A model generated the notes under the pieces. The model worked only from the letters and a program-made list of their open reading frames with translations. It did not search any database and was not told the DNA's origin. Positions 1 through 5,136 of a DNA stretch of 22,586 nt are shown piece by piece. Within the stretch, counting starts at the first letter, position 1. Each line of letters starts with the position of its first letter. The translations under genes were made by a program, and so were the position numbers. The stretch is taken from positions 1-22,586 of the forward strand of contig QQUF01000014.1 of NCBI GenBank assembly GCA_008501735.1, written 5' to 3'. This stretch comes from Calditrichota bacterium (GTDB taxonomy: Bacteria; CLD3).

Positions 1-257
1 GCATTCACAATGTCTGCGTAAGAAGTCAGTGAAGCCATCATTACAGCCATTGAAAAAACAACAGAAACACCTAGTTTGAACTGAGTTAGGTTTGCACCTT
101 CAAAAGGACTTGTTGAGTCAGAATCTTTTTTGTTAACAAGGTCGTAAGAAACCTGACAACCGAAACAACAAAATGCTTCTTCAAATTCTTTCGAGACAGT
201 GGTTCTAACGGGTAAACCGCAATGTGAACAGGTTGTAACTTTTTGTGAGTTTTCCAA
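1..257 (-). CDS. Heavy-metal translocating P-type ATPase, N-terminal part (cut by window start)
   Basis: I translated this leftward frame by hand; only the first 85 residues lie in the window. It opens with a cysteine cluster, C-x2-C-G-L-P followed about 20 residues later by CCFGC. This is the metal-binding N-terminal module of copper-type P-type ATPases of the CcoI/FixI kind. A hydrophobic stretch follows (GVSVVFSMAVMMASLTSY), resembling the first membrane helix of those pumps (compare the usual 'MNVMM' motif). No ferredoxin-like HMA domain lies between them. An in-frame TAG sits two codons upstream of a TTG at 255-257, and the next ATG is inside the first helix, so TTG is the only sensible start. 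The likely role is export of Cu or a similar soft metal across the inner membrane, possibly for haem-copper oxidase assembly. Metal specificity cannot be judged without the rest of the protein. It is divergent from the PerR-like gene. Confidence 0.8.
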   Translation of the reverse strand, partial: MENSQKVTTCSHCGLPVRTTVSKEFEEAFCCFGCQVSYDLVNKKDSDSTSPFEGANLTQFKLGVSVVFSMAVMMASLTSYADIVN

Positions 258-266
258 AAACTAATT

Positions 267-281
267 TTCAAAATTTGTGAA
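267..281. promoter_or_regulatory. Candidate operator: imperfect 7-1-7 inverted repeat before the ATPase
   Basis: TTCAAAATTTGTGAA pairs at 6 of 7 positions around a central T. It lies 10 bases upstream of the ATPase TTG start. Its size and symmetry resemble Fur/PerR-type operators, but the sequence is not the textbook PerR box. The region is AT-rich, so chance is a real alternative. Confidence 0.25.
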
Positions 282-425
282 TTTAAAAGTGCTAAAACTA
301 AGCAACTATCAAGCCAAAGATAAAATGTTTGACTTCCGAATTAGAAGGGATTTTGGGTTTTATGACTAAAAATTTTTCTCCTTTTTTTCTTGCGTTTGCA
401 TTCTTTTCAAATTAAATTCCTTATC

Positions 426-441
426 AATAACAATTACTATT
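426..441. promoter_or_regulatory. Candidate autoregulatory operator upstream of perR
   Basis: AATAACAATTACTATT is an interrupted palindrome (AATA..AATT..TATT). It ends 18 bases before the ATG of the Fur-family gene, where an autoregulatory site would be expected. It is only loosely like a Fur/PerR box. No convincing -35/-10 pair could be assigned in the 258-459 intergenic stretch. Confidence 0.3.
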
Positions 442-459
442 AGCATTAAAGATTTCAAA

Positions 460-882
460 ATGTCAAAAAATATTTCTAAAATTCACGAATCAATGAAGAG
501 TCAAGGAAAACGAATGACTCAACAAAAGAAAATTATTCTTGAACTCGTGAAAGGAACAAAAGCTCACCCTACTGCTGATTGGATTTACGAAGAGTCTCGG
601 AAGCAATTACCTAAGATTAGTCTTGGAACAGTTTACAGAGTTCTTAACGAGCTTTCGGAAAGTGGGTTGATAAAAGGCTTAAATTTGGGAAACCAAAAAC
701 ACTTTGATGGTTTCACTGCCCCGCACAGCCACGTAATTTGTCGCTCTTGCGGGAAAATTGAAGATGTTGTTTTGGAGAGCGATTCCGGACTTCAGACAAC
801 TATTCAAAACTTGACTAACTACACAATTTCAGAACAGAATTATGAATTTTATGGACTTTGTCCGATTTGTCAAAATAAATAA
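460..882 (+). CDS. perR: Fur-family peroxide-responsive repressor, PerR type
   Basis: The protein has 140 residues, normal for the family. The N-terminal winged helix includes HPTADWIYEE (from residue 36) and the recognition-helix motif SLGTVYRVLNELSESGLI (54-71). The dimerisation half has two CxxC pairs, C94/C97 and C134/C137, forming the structural zinc site. The regulatory metal ligands of Bacillus PerR have clear counterparts in H36, D83, H89, H91 and D102. An Asp rather than Glu at the last position favours PerR over Fur. In PerR, Fe-catalysed oxidation of His ligands releases DNA, which derepresses peroxide defence genes. The next gene is a peroxiredoxin 35 bases on with no terminator between, and rubrerythrin is nearby, which supports the assignment. 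Whether the regulator binds Fe or Mn in vivo cannot be read from the sequence. Confidence 0.9.
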   Translation: MSKNISKIHESMKSQGKRMTQQKKIILELVKGTKAHPTADWIYEESRKQLPKISLGTVYRVLNELSESGLIKGLNLGNQKHFDGFTAPHSHVICRSCGKIEDVVLESDSGLQTTIQNLTNYTISEQNYEFYGLCPICQNK

Positions 883-917
883 ACGTCAAATAACTAAACT
901 CAAAAAAGGAACTAAAA

Positions 918-1505
918 ATGACTTTACAAGTTCAACAAACAGCCCCAGAATTCACTGCACAAGCTGTTATCGAAAATGGATTCAAAGAGATTAAACTTTC
1001 AGACTACAAAGGAAAATACGTAGTTTTATTTTTCTACCCACTTGATTTTACTTTTGTTTGCCCAACTGAAATTATTGCTTTTTCGGACAGAATTGAAGAA
1101 TTTGAGAAAAGAGGAGTCCAATTACTTGGAACTTCTGTTGACTCTCACTTTTCGCACTTAGCTTGGAAAAATACTCCAAGAAAACAAGGTGGAATCGGAG
1201 ACATTAAATATCCATTAGTTTCAGATTTAAATAAATCAATTGCAAAAGATTACGGAGTTTTACTTGAAGATGCAGGAATCGCACTCAGAGGGCTTTTCTT
1301 AATCGACAAAGAAGGTATTTTAAGACACCAATTGGTTAACGATTTACCACTTGGAAGAAGTGTTGACGAAGTTATCCGTATGGTTGACGCTCTCCAATTC
1401 TTTGAAGAAAACGGAGAAGTTTGTCCTGCAAACTGGAAACCTGGTTCAGACACAATCAAACCTGACCCTGAAAATTCAAAAGAGTATTTTTCAAAAGCAA
1501 ACTAA
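918..1505 (+). CDS. Typical 2-Cys peroxiredoxin (Prx1/AhpC subfamily)
   Basis: A thiol peroxidase of 195 residues that should reduce H2O2 and organic hydroperoxides in the cytoplasm. The thioredoxin fold carries the peroxidatic Cys48 in FTFVCPTE and the resolving Cys169 in EVCPANW, the typical 2-Cys arrangement that makes intersubunit disulfides. Two features linked to over-oxidation sensitivity in this family are present: GGIG at 91-94 and a C-terminal YF at 190-191 (KEYFSKAN), very like eukaryotic Prx1. The reductant (thioredoxin or AhpF) is not in the window. The gene directly follows the PerR-like regulator and ends at a hairpin terminator. The ATG is preceded by an AAAAAGGAA ribosome site. 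Confidence is high for the family; the subfamily rests on motif reading. Confidence 0.95.
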   Translation: MTLQVQQTAPEFTAQAVIENGFKEIKLSDYKGKYVVLFFYPLDFTFVCPTEIIAFSDRIEEFEKRGVQLLGTSVDSHFSHLAWKNTPRKQGGIGDIKYPLVSDLNKSIAKDYGVLLEDAGIALRGLFLIDKEGILRHQLVNDLPLGRSVDEVIRMVDALQFFEENGEVCPANWKPGSDTIKPDPENSKEYFSKAN

Positions 1506-1513
1506 AATTATTT

Positions 1514-1541
1514 TCCACAGGAATTTTCTTGTGGACTTTTT
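1514..1541 (+). terminator. Intrinsic terminator after the peroxiredoxin gene
   Basis: TCCACAGGAA (1514-1523) faces TTCTTGTGGA (1526-1535), pairing along the stem with one G-U and opening to a small loop. The run CTTTTT follows. This should end the perR-peroxiredoxin transcript, so the following gene depends on read-through or its own promoter. Confidence 0.75.
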
Positions 1542-1560
1542 AAAACTTTATAGAAAAATT

Positions 1561-1950
1561 ATGAAAAGAACTAACATTTCTTCTGGTGCAAAATGGGAAG
1601 ACATTGTCGGCTACTCAAGAGCTGTAAAAGTCGGAAATTTAATTTTTGTTTCGGGAACGACAGCCACAAATGAAAATGGAGAAATTGTTGGCATTGGCGA
1701 TGTTTACAAACAAACAGTTCAGATTTTCAAAAACATCGAAAAGGCTTTAAAACAAGCTGGTAGTTCTTTGGAAGATGTTGTTAGAACAAGAATGTTTGTA
1801 ACCAATATTGATGATTGGGAAAAGGTTGGAAAAGCTCATTCGGAGTTCTTCGGTAAAATTAAACCCGCTGCAACAATGGTTGAAGTTAGCAAGTTAATTT
1901 CACCTGAAATTTTAGTCGAAATTGAAGTTGAAGCAGTGCAAAAAACTTAA
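1561..1950 (+). CDS. Rid/YjgF/YER057c/UK114 family protein (non-canonical)
   Basis: A 129-residue protein. The frame is open further upstream, but the homologous region begins at the ATG at 1561 (MKRTNISSG), and the longer version would overlap the peroxiredoxin gene and its terminator. Family hallmarks are visible: the IFVSGTTAT strand, a [13 protein letters not shown] helix, [15 protein letters not shown] and [11 protein letters not shown]...LVEIEVEA at the end. RidA proteins hydrolyse reactive enamine/imine intermediates and use an Arg in the PAR motif. Here that position is Ala (A104), while the later Glu (E120) is kept. It is therefore probably one of the Rid subgroups without the classical deaminase Arg, and its reaction is unknown. 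Its place between peroxide-defence genes suggests a stress role, which is inference. Confidence 0.85.
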   Translation: MKRTNISSGAKWEDIVGYSRAVKVGNLIFVSGTTATNENGEIVGIGDVYKQTVQIFKNIEKALKQAGSSLEDVVRTRMFVTNIDDWEKVGKAHSEFFGKIKPAATMVEVSKLISPEILVEIEVEAVQKT

Positions 1951-1953
1951 CAA

Positions 1954-1976
1954 TTTGCTAAATTATAATTAGCAAA
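1954..1976. promoter_or_regulatory. 23-bp palindrome between the Rid gene and rubrerythrin
   Basis: TTTGCTAA (1954-1961) is mirrored by TTAGCAAA (1969-1976) around a TTATAA core. It starts three bases after the Rid stop codon. It could be a weak AT-rich terminator, or an operator for rubrerythrin: TTATAAT matches one half of the PerR box TTATAATnATTATAA, but the other half fits poorly. I cannot decide between the two. Confidence 0.4.
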
Positions 1977-1978
1977 AA

Positions 1979-2002
1979 GGGGCAAGCACAAGGCTTTTCC
2001 CC
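1979..2002 (+). other. GC-richer hairpin in the rubrerythrin upstream region
   Basis: GGGG (1979-1982) and AAGC (1984-1987) pair with GCTT (1993-1996) and CCCC (1999-2002), leaving a small internal bulge. No T-run follows, so it is not a standard terminator in this direction. It is the second of three hairpins in the 131-base gap before rubrerythrin. Confidence 0.4.
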
Positions 2003-2021
2003 AACAAATAAAAACTCGTAA

Positions 2022-2042
2022 GGGTTTCTCTTGTGGAAACCC
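2022..2042 (+). other. Perfect 7-bp hairpin in the probable rubrerythrin 5' leader
   Basis: GGGTTTC (2022-2028) and GAAACCC (2036-2042) flank a 7-base loop, ending 27 bases before the AGGAGG ribosome site. No T-run follows. The position suits an mRNA 5'-leader stem-loop that affects stability or translation, but the transcription start is unknown. Confidence 0.45.
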
Positions 2043-2081
2043 AAAATAAACTTTTTAACTCAAACTTACAGGAGGCATAAA

Positions 2082-2501
2082 ATGCCAAATTTAGACGGTT
2101 CAAAAACTCACCAAAACCTCAAAGATGCTTTTGCTGGTGAATCTCAAGCTAACAGAAGATACCTTTACTTTGCAAAAGTTGCTGACGTAGAAGGCTACCC
2201 AGAAATTGCTGCTAACTTCCGCGATACTGCAGAAGGTGAAACTGGTCACGCTCACGGACACCTTGATTACATCAAAAAAGTTGGTGATCCAGCAACTGGT
2301 CTTCCACTCGGCGACAGTGTTGACAACTTAAAAGCAGCAGTTGCAGGTGAAACTCACGAATACACAGATATGTACCCTGGAATGGCTAAAACTGCTCGTG
2401 AAGAAGGTTTTGACGAAATCGCAGATTGGTTCGAGACTTTAGCAAAAGCTGAAAAATCTCACGCTGGTAGATTCCAACAGTTATTGGACACAATTAACTA
2501 A
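2082..2501 (+). CDS. rbr: Rubrerythrin-family diiron protein lacking the rubredoxin domain
   Basis: A 139-residue ferritin-like four-helix protein. The ATG at 2082 is chosen because AGGAGG lies 6 bases upstream; the open frame extends further but has no homologous content there. The diiron ligand set matches Desulfovibrio rubrerythrin: E20 (GESQANRRY), E53 and H56 (EGETGH), E90 and E93 (GETHE), and E124 with H127 (AEKSH). Rubrerythrins reduce H2O2 to water using electrons normally delivered through a C-terminal rubredoxin [Fe(SCys)4] domain. Here the protein stops right after the last ligand helix and contains no cysteine, so electrons must come from another protein. The Fe-S oxidoreductase just downstream is the obvious local candidate. 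The strong ribosome site and own terminator suggest high expression as a separate unit. Confidence 0.93.
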   Translation: MPNLDGSKTHQNLKDAFAGESQANRRYLYFAKVADVEGYPEIAANFRDTAEGETGHAHGHLDYIKKVGDPATGLPLGDSVDNLKAAVAGETHEYTDMYPGMAKTAREEGFDEIADWFETLAKAEKSHAGRFQQLLDTIN

Positions 2502-2513
2502 GAATCTTTCAGT

Positions 2514-2539
2514 AAAAGTTGGACTCAAGCCAACTTTTT
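2514..2539 (+). terminator. Intrinsic terminator after rubrerythrin
   Basis: AAAAGTTGG (2514-2522) pairs perfectly with CCAACTTTT (2530-2538) around a 7-base loop, and the right arm runs into a T-tract. It lies 13 bases after the rubrerythrin stop codon. Confidence 0.85.
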
Positions 2540-2553
2540 AAAATTTTGATTTT

Positions 2554-2586
2554 ACCTATCCGATGGCTTTGAGCAATCGGATAGGT
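2554..2586 (+). terminator. Second strong hairpin after rubrerythrin
   Basis: ACCTATCCGAT (2554-2564) and ATCGGATAGGT (2576-2586) form a perfect 11-bp stem with an 11-base loop, followed by the T-rich GATTTTAG. It may be a back-up terminator or a 3'-end stabilising structure, and it further separates rubrerythrin from the Fe-S oxidoreductase gene. Confidence 0.6.
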
Positions 2587-2675
2587 GATTTTAGATTTCT
2601 TGAGAAAACCACAACACACAAAAGAACTCAAAAAAACTCTAAGTTTTTACCACAAAAGAAAGCGAGATTTTTTTT

Positions 2676-4022
2676 ATGAGTAACGAAATAATTTCTTACT
2701 TACCAACTGACGGACTTACTTACGACACCGAAGATGCAAAGTATTGGGACAAAGAAATGCTCGACAAAGAAGTTACAAGAGCATTTGAAATTTGTCACGG
2801 TTGCAGAATGTGTTTTAAGTACTGCGACAGTTTCCCCGATTTATTTTCATTTATTGACGACACCCACGACGGAAACGTTACCAAGTTAACCGATTCAGAA
2901 ATTGACAATGTTATGGACTCTTGTTTCCAATGCAAACTTTGTGAAGTGCAATGTCCTTACACTCCTCGTGACAGTCACGAATTCCAACTTGATTTTCCAC
3001 GTTTAGTTCACCGTTACAAAGCCGTTACAACAAAAGATAAACCAAAACCACTTCGCGATAAACTTCTCGGCGACCCTGATTTGTCAGGAAAATTAGCTCG
3101 TGCAAGTTTTGGAATGGCAAACACAATGAACAAAGTCCAACTTCACCGTTGGTTTATGGAAAAAGTAATTGGAATTCACCAAGACAAACTTTTACCAGAT
3201 TTTAGTTCAACAACTTTTGAAGGTTGGGCTGACAAAAATGGTAAAATTAAAACTGACCCAAATTCCGAAACTGTTCTTTTCCAGACTTGTTACGTTCAAA
3301 ACAATGAACCTGAAATTGGAAAAGATACTTTGGAAGTCCTTGAAAAAAGCAAAGTTGATTGTGCTTGTACAAAAGGTCTTGAATGTTGCGGAATGCCAGC
3401 TTGGGAATCAGGAGATTTGGAAAAACTAAGAAAACACGCAAAAAACAATTTAGATATTTTGATGCCTTACGTAGAAAAAGGTGCAAAAGTATTAGCAATT
3501 AATCCGACTTGCGGAATGATGATGAGACGCGAATATCCCGAACTTCTTGCAGGCGAAGACAGAGAACGTGCAAAAAAACTTGCAGAAGCAATTAACGACC
3601 CTTCAGAATACTTGTGGTCAATTCGTAACGAAGAACGTTTTAACACAGATTTTAAGAGTAAACCTTCAGGAGACAGCGTTGCTTATCACGCTCCTTGTCA
3701 TCTTCGAGCTCAAGCAGTTGGGTTTAAAGGACGCGATTTACTTCGCAAAATTCCGGGCGTAAAACCAAAAATGACAATGGAATGTTGCGGACACGACGGA
3801 ACTTACGCAATGAAAGTTGAATCTTACGAATCATCAATCAAAATCGGGAAGAAATCCTTTGAAGGAATGCAAGAAGCAGAATCAGAAATTTGGGCAACAG
3901 ATTGTCCTTTAGCAGCGATTCAGTTTGAACAACACGCAGGAGTAAAACCGATGCATCCAATGAGTATTCTTGCAAAAGCCTACAAAGAAGATGGATTTCC
4001 TGAAAAAGTAAAAAAGGAATAA
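2676..4022 (+). CDS. Fe-S oxidoreductase with two ferredoxin-type clusters and two CCG domains (rubrerythrin-associated)
   Basis: A 448-residue protein of the GlpC/HdrB-like class. Residues 40-50 (CHGCRMCFKYC) and 83-94 (CFQCKLCEVQCP) are two [4Fe-4S] ferredoxin motifs. The C-terminal half has two cysteine-rich CCG domains as in heterodisulfide reductase subunit B. The first has C205, CCG at 237-239 and NPTCGMM. The second has APCHLRA, CCG at 370-372 and TDCPLAA. Such proteins pass electrons from quinones, flavoproteins or disulfides; no flavin or membrane segment is seen, so a partner is expected. The DUF3501 gene starts 2 bases after the stop codon, so the two are co-transcribed. From memory, this pair next to rubrerythrin recurs in several bacterial lineages and is named after rubrerythrin in the SEED subsystems. 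An electron route to rubrerythrin is inferred, not shown. The ribosome site (GCGAGA) is weak. Confidence 0.88.
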   Translation: MSNEIISYLPTDGLTYDTEDAKYWDKEMLDKEVTRAFEICHGCRMCFKYCDSFPDLFSFIDDTHDGNVTKLTDSEIDNVMDSCFQCKLCEVQCPYTPRDSHEFQLDFPRLVHRYKAVTTKDKPKPLRDKLLGDPDLSGKLARASFGMANTMNKVQLHRWFMEKVIGIHQDKLLPDFSSTTFEGWADKNGKIKTDPNSETVLFQTCYVQNNEPEIGKDTLEVLEKSKVDCACTKGLECCGMPAWESGDLEKLRKHAKNNLDILMPYVEKGAKVLAINPTCGMMMRREYPELLAGEDRERAKKLAEAINDPSEYLWSIRNEERFNTDFKSKPSGDSVAYHAPCHLRAQAVGFKGRDLLRKIPGVKPKMTMECCGHDGTYAMKVESYESSIKIGKKSFEGMQEAESEIWATDCPLAAIQFEQHAGVKPMHPMSILAKAYKEDGFPEKVKKE

Positions 4023-4024
4023 AA

Positions 4025-4585
4025 ATGAAACCGATGCATAGAAACGAAATTCTTGACTTTGTTACTTACGGTGAACAAAGAGACGGAATTCGTGCAAAAA
4101 TTATGGAGCTCAAAAAGCCACGCAGAATTCACGTTGGCGATAACTTGACTTTTCTTTTTGAAAACACCGACACAATTCGTTACCAAGTTCAAGAAATGGT
4201 TCGAGTTGAAAGAACGGTTAAAGAAGCTGACATTCAACAAGAAGTTGACACCTACAACGAACTTCTTGGTGGAAAAGGTGAGCTTGGCTGTACTTTGATG
4301 ATTGAAATTGACAACGAAGAAGAAAGAAACGTGAAGCTAAGAAAGTGGCTTCCTTTGACAAAACATCTTTATTTAAAACTTGAAGACGGAACAAAAATCA
4401 GAGCGACTTACGATTCTCGCCAAGTTGGTGAAGACAGGCTTTCTTCGGTTCAGTACCTAAAATTCGACACAAAGGGAAAAACTCCTGTCGCAATCGGAAG
4501 TGATTTCTCTGAGCTCAATGTCGAAGCCAAACTCAACGAAGCTCAATTCCGAGCCTTAGACCAAGACTTAAAATCCGACCTTTAA
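4025..4585 (+). CDS. DUF3501 family protein, partner of the Fe-S oxidoreductase
   Basis: A soluble 186-residue protein with no signal peptide, membrane helix or cysteine cluster; its only Cys is in LGCTLMIEI. It starts MKPMHRNEILDFVTYGEQRD and contains PRRIHVGDNLTFLFENTDTIRYQVQEM, which I recognise as the DUF3501 family. No biochemical function is established for that family as far as I know. The two-base gap to the Fe-S oxidoreductase and the AAGGAA ribosome site inside that gene's end point to tight co-expression, probably in a complex or the same pathway. Members are found beside rubrerythrin and Fe-S oxidoreductases, so a peroxide-response accessory role is plausible. A strong hairpin follows. 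The gene uses GAC over GAT for Asp (12 to 3 by my count), the contrast I use for the foreign-looking gene at 14107. Confidence 0.82.
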   Translation: MKPMHRNEILDFVTYGEQRDGIRAKIMELKKPRRIHVGDNLTFLFENTDTIRYQVQEMVRVERTVKEADIQQEVDTYNELLGGKGELGCTLMIEIDNEEERNVKLRKWLPLTKHLYLKLEDGTKIRATYDSRQVGEDRLSSVQYLKFDTKGKTPVAIGSDFSELNVEAKLNEAQFRALDQDLKSDL

Positions 4586-4603
4586 ATTCTTAATTTGATT
4601 TCT

Positions 4604-4631
4604 GTAGGGAACAAAGATTTTTGTTCCCTAC
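4604..4631 (+). terminator. 12-bp hairpin terminator after the DUF3501 gene
   Basis: GTAGGGAACAAA (4604-4615) pairs perfectly with TTTGTTCCCTAC (4620-4631) around a 4-base loop. The last 8 bases of the right arm, TTCCCTAC, recur at 4633-4640, so two alternative stems are possible. No clean T-run follows on this strand. Confidence 0.7.
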
Positions 4632-4686
4632 TTTCCCTACCTACATTAAAATCAAAAATTTAAATTCAAAAAGAAAGTGAAATAAG

Positions 4687-4986
4687 ATGGCTTTAGAGAT
4701 GCTTGTTGGTTTAAATGTTACAGACGACAATTCTTACCAAAATTACCGAAACGAAATGACACCGATTCTTGAAGAATTTGGTGGTGGATTTGGTTACGAC
4801 TTCAAAGTTTCAGAAGTTCTCAAATCTCAAACGGAAGCATCGATTAATCGTGTGTTTACAATCTATTTTTCAAGTGAGGACTCAATGAATGAGTTCTTTA
4901 CAAATGAAGAGTATTTGAAAATTAAGAAAAGACATTTTGAAGCTTCTGTTTCCGATACAACAATTATTGCAACTTATGAACGGTAA
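4687..4986 (+). CDS. DUF1330-type dimeric alpha-beta barrel protein
   Basis: A 99-residue cytoplasmic protein. The sequence has the DUF1330 pattern of the ferredoxin-like dimeric alpha-beta barrel superfamily: an opening beta strand (ALEMLVGLNV), a Y-x2-Y-R helix (YQNYRNEMTPILEEFGGGFGYDF), then RVFTIYFSSEDSMNEFFTNEEYLKIKKRHFEA, which matches the usual 'ieFps...a..w..s.eY......R' region. Related folds include monooxygenases and stress proteins, but the substrate of this group is unknown. It has its own upstream terminator and an AAAGAAAGTGA ribosome region, and 150 bases follow before the next gene, so it is probably monocistronic. I see no terminator or promoter I would defend in 4987-5136. 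A role with the oxidative stress block is only positional inference. Confidence 0.72.
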   Translation: MALEMLVGLNVTDDNSYQNYRNEMTPILEEFGGGFGYDFKVSEVLKSQTEASINRVFTIYFSSEDSMNEFFTNEEYLKIKKRHFEASVSDTTIIATYER

Positions 4987-5136
4987 AAGTTACTTACTTT
5001 CATCATAAAAATAAATTTCTTTTCTCAAACTCTGCCTCATTGATTACATTTGTTTTTTAACAACTTAATTGACTTTTGTTGGCGAGAATGAGTCTTTCGT
5101 CAATGACTTTTTAATCAAAATTCGAGAGGTAAAAGA

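Noticed and set aside
86-271. A 61-codon minus-strand open frame with an ATG start near the left edge
   Set aside because: It is in a different frame from the ATPase fragment; its product has no family features, while the adjacent frame gives an unmistakable metal-ATPase N-terminus.
2031-2081. Longer upstream start for rubrerythrin
   Set aside because: The extension would translate through the leader hairpin at 2022-2042 and the AGGAGG site, and has no homologous content; the ATG at 2082 has the ideal ribosome site.
5078-5118. ATTGAC...GTCAAT pair before the secreted propeller gene
   Set aside because: Only 6 bp with a loop of about 25 bases; no clear operator or terminator form, and no -10 at a sensible spacing from TTGACT.
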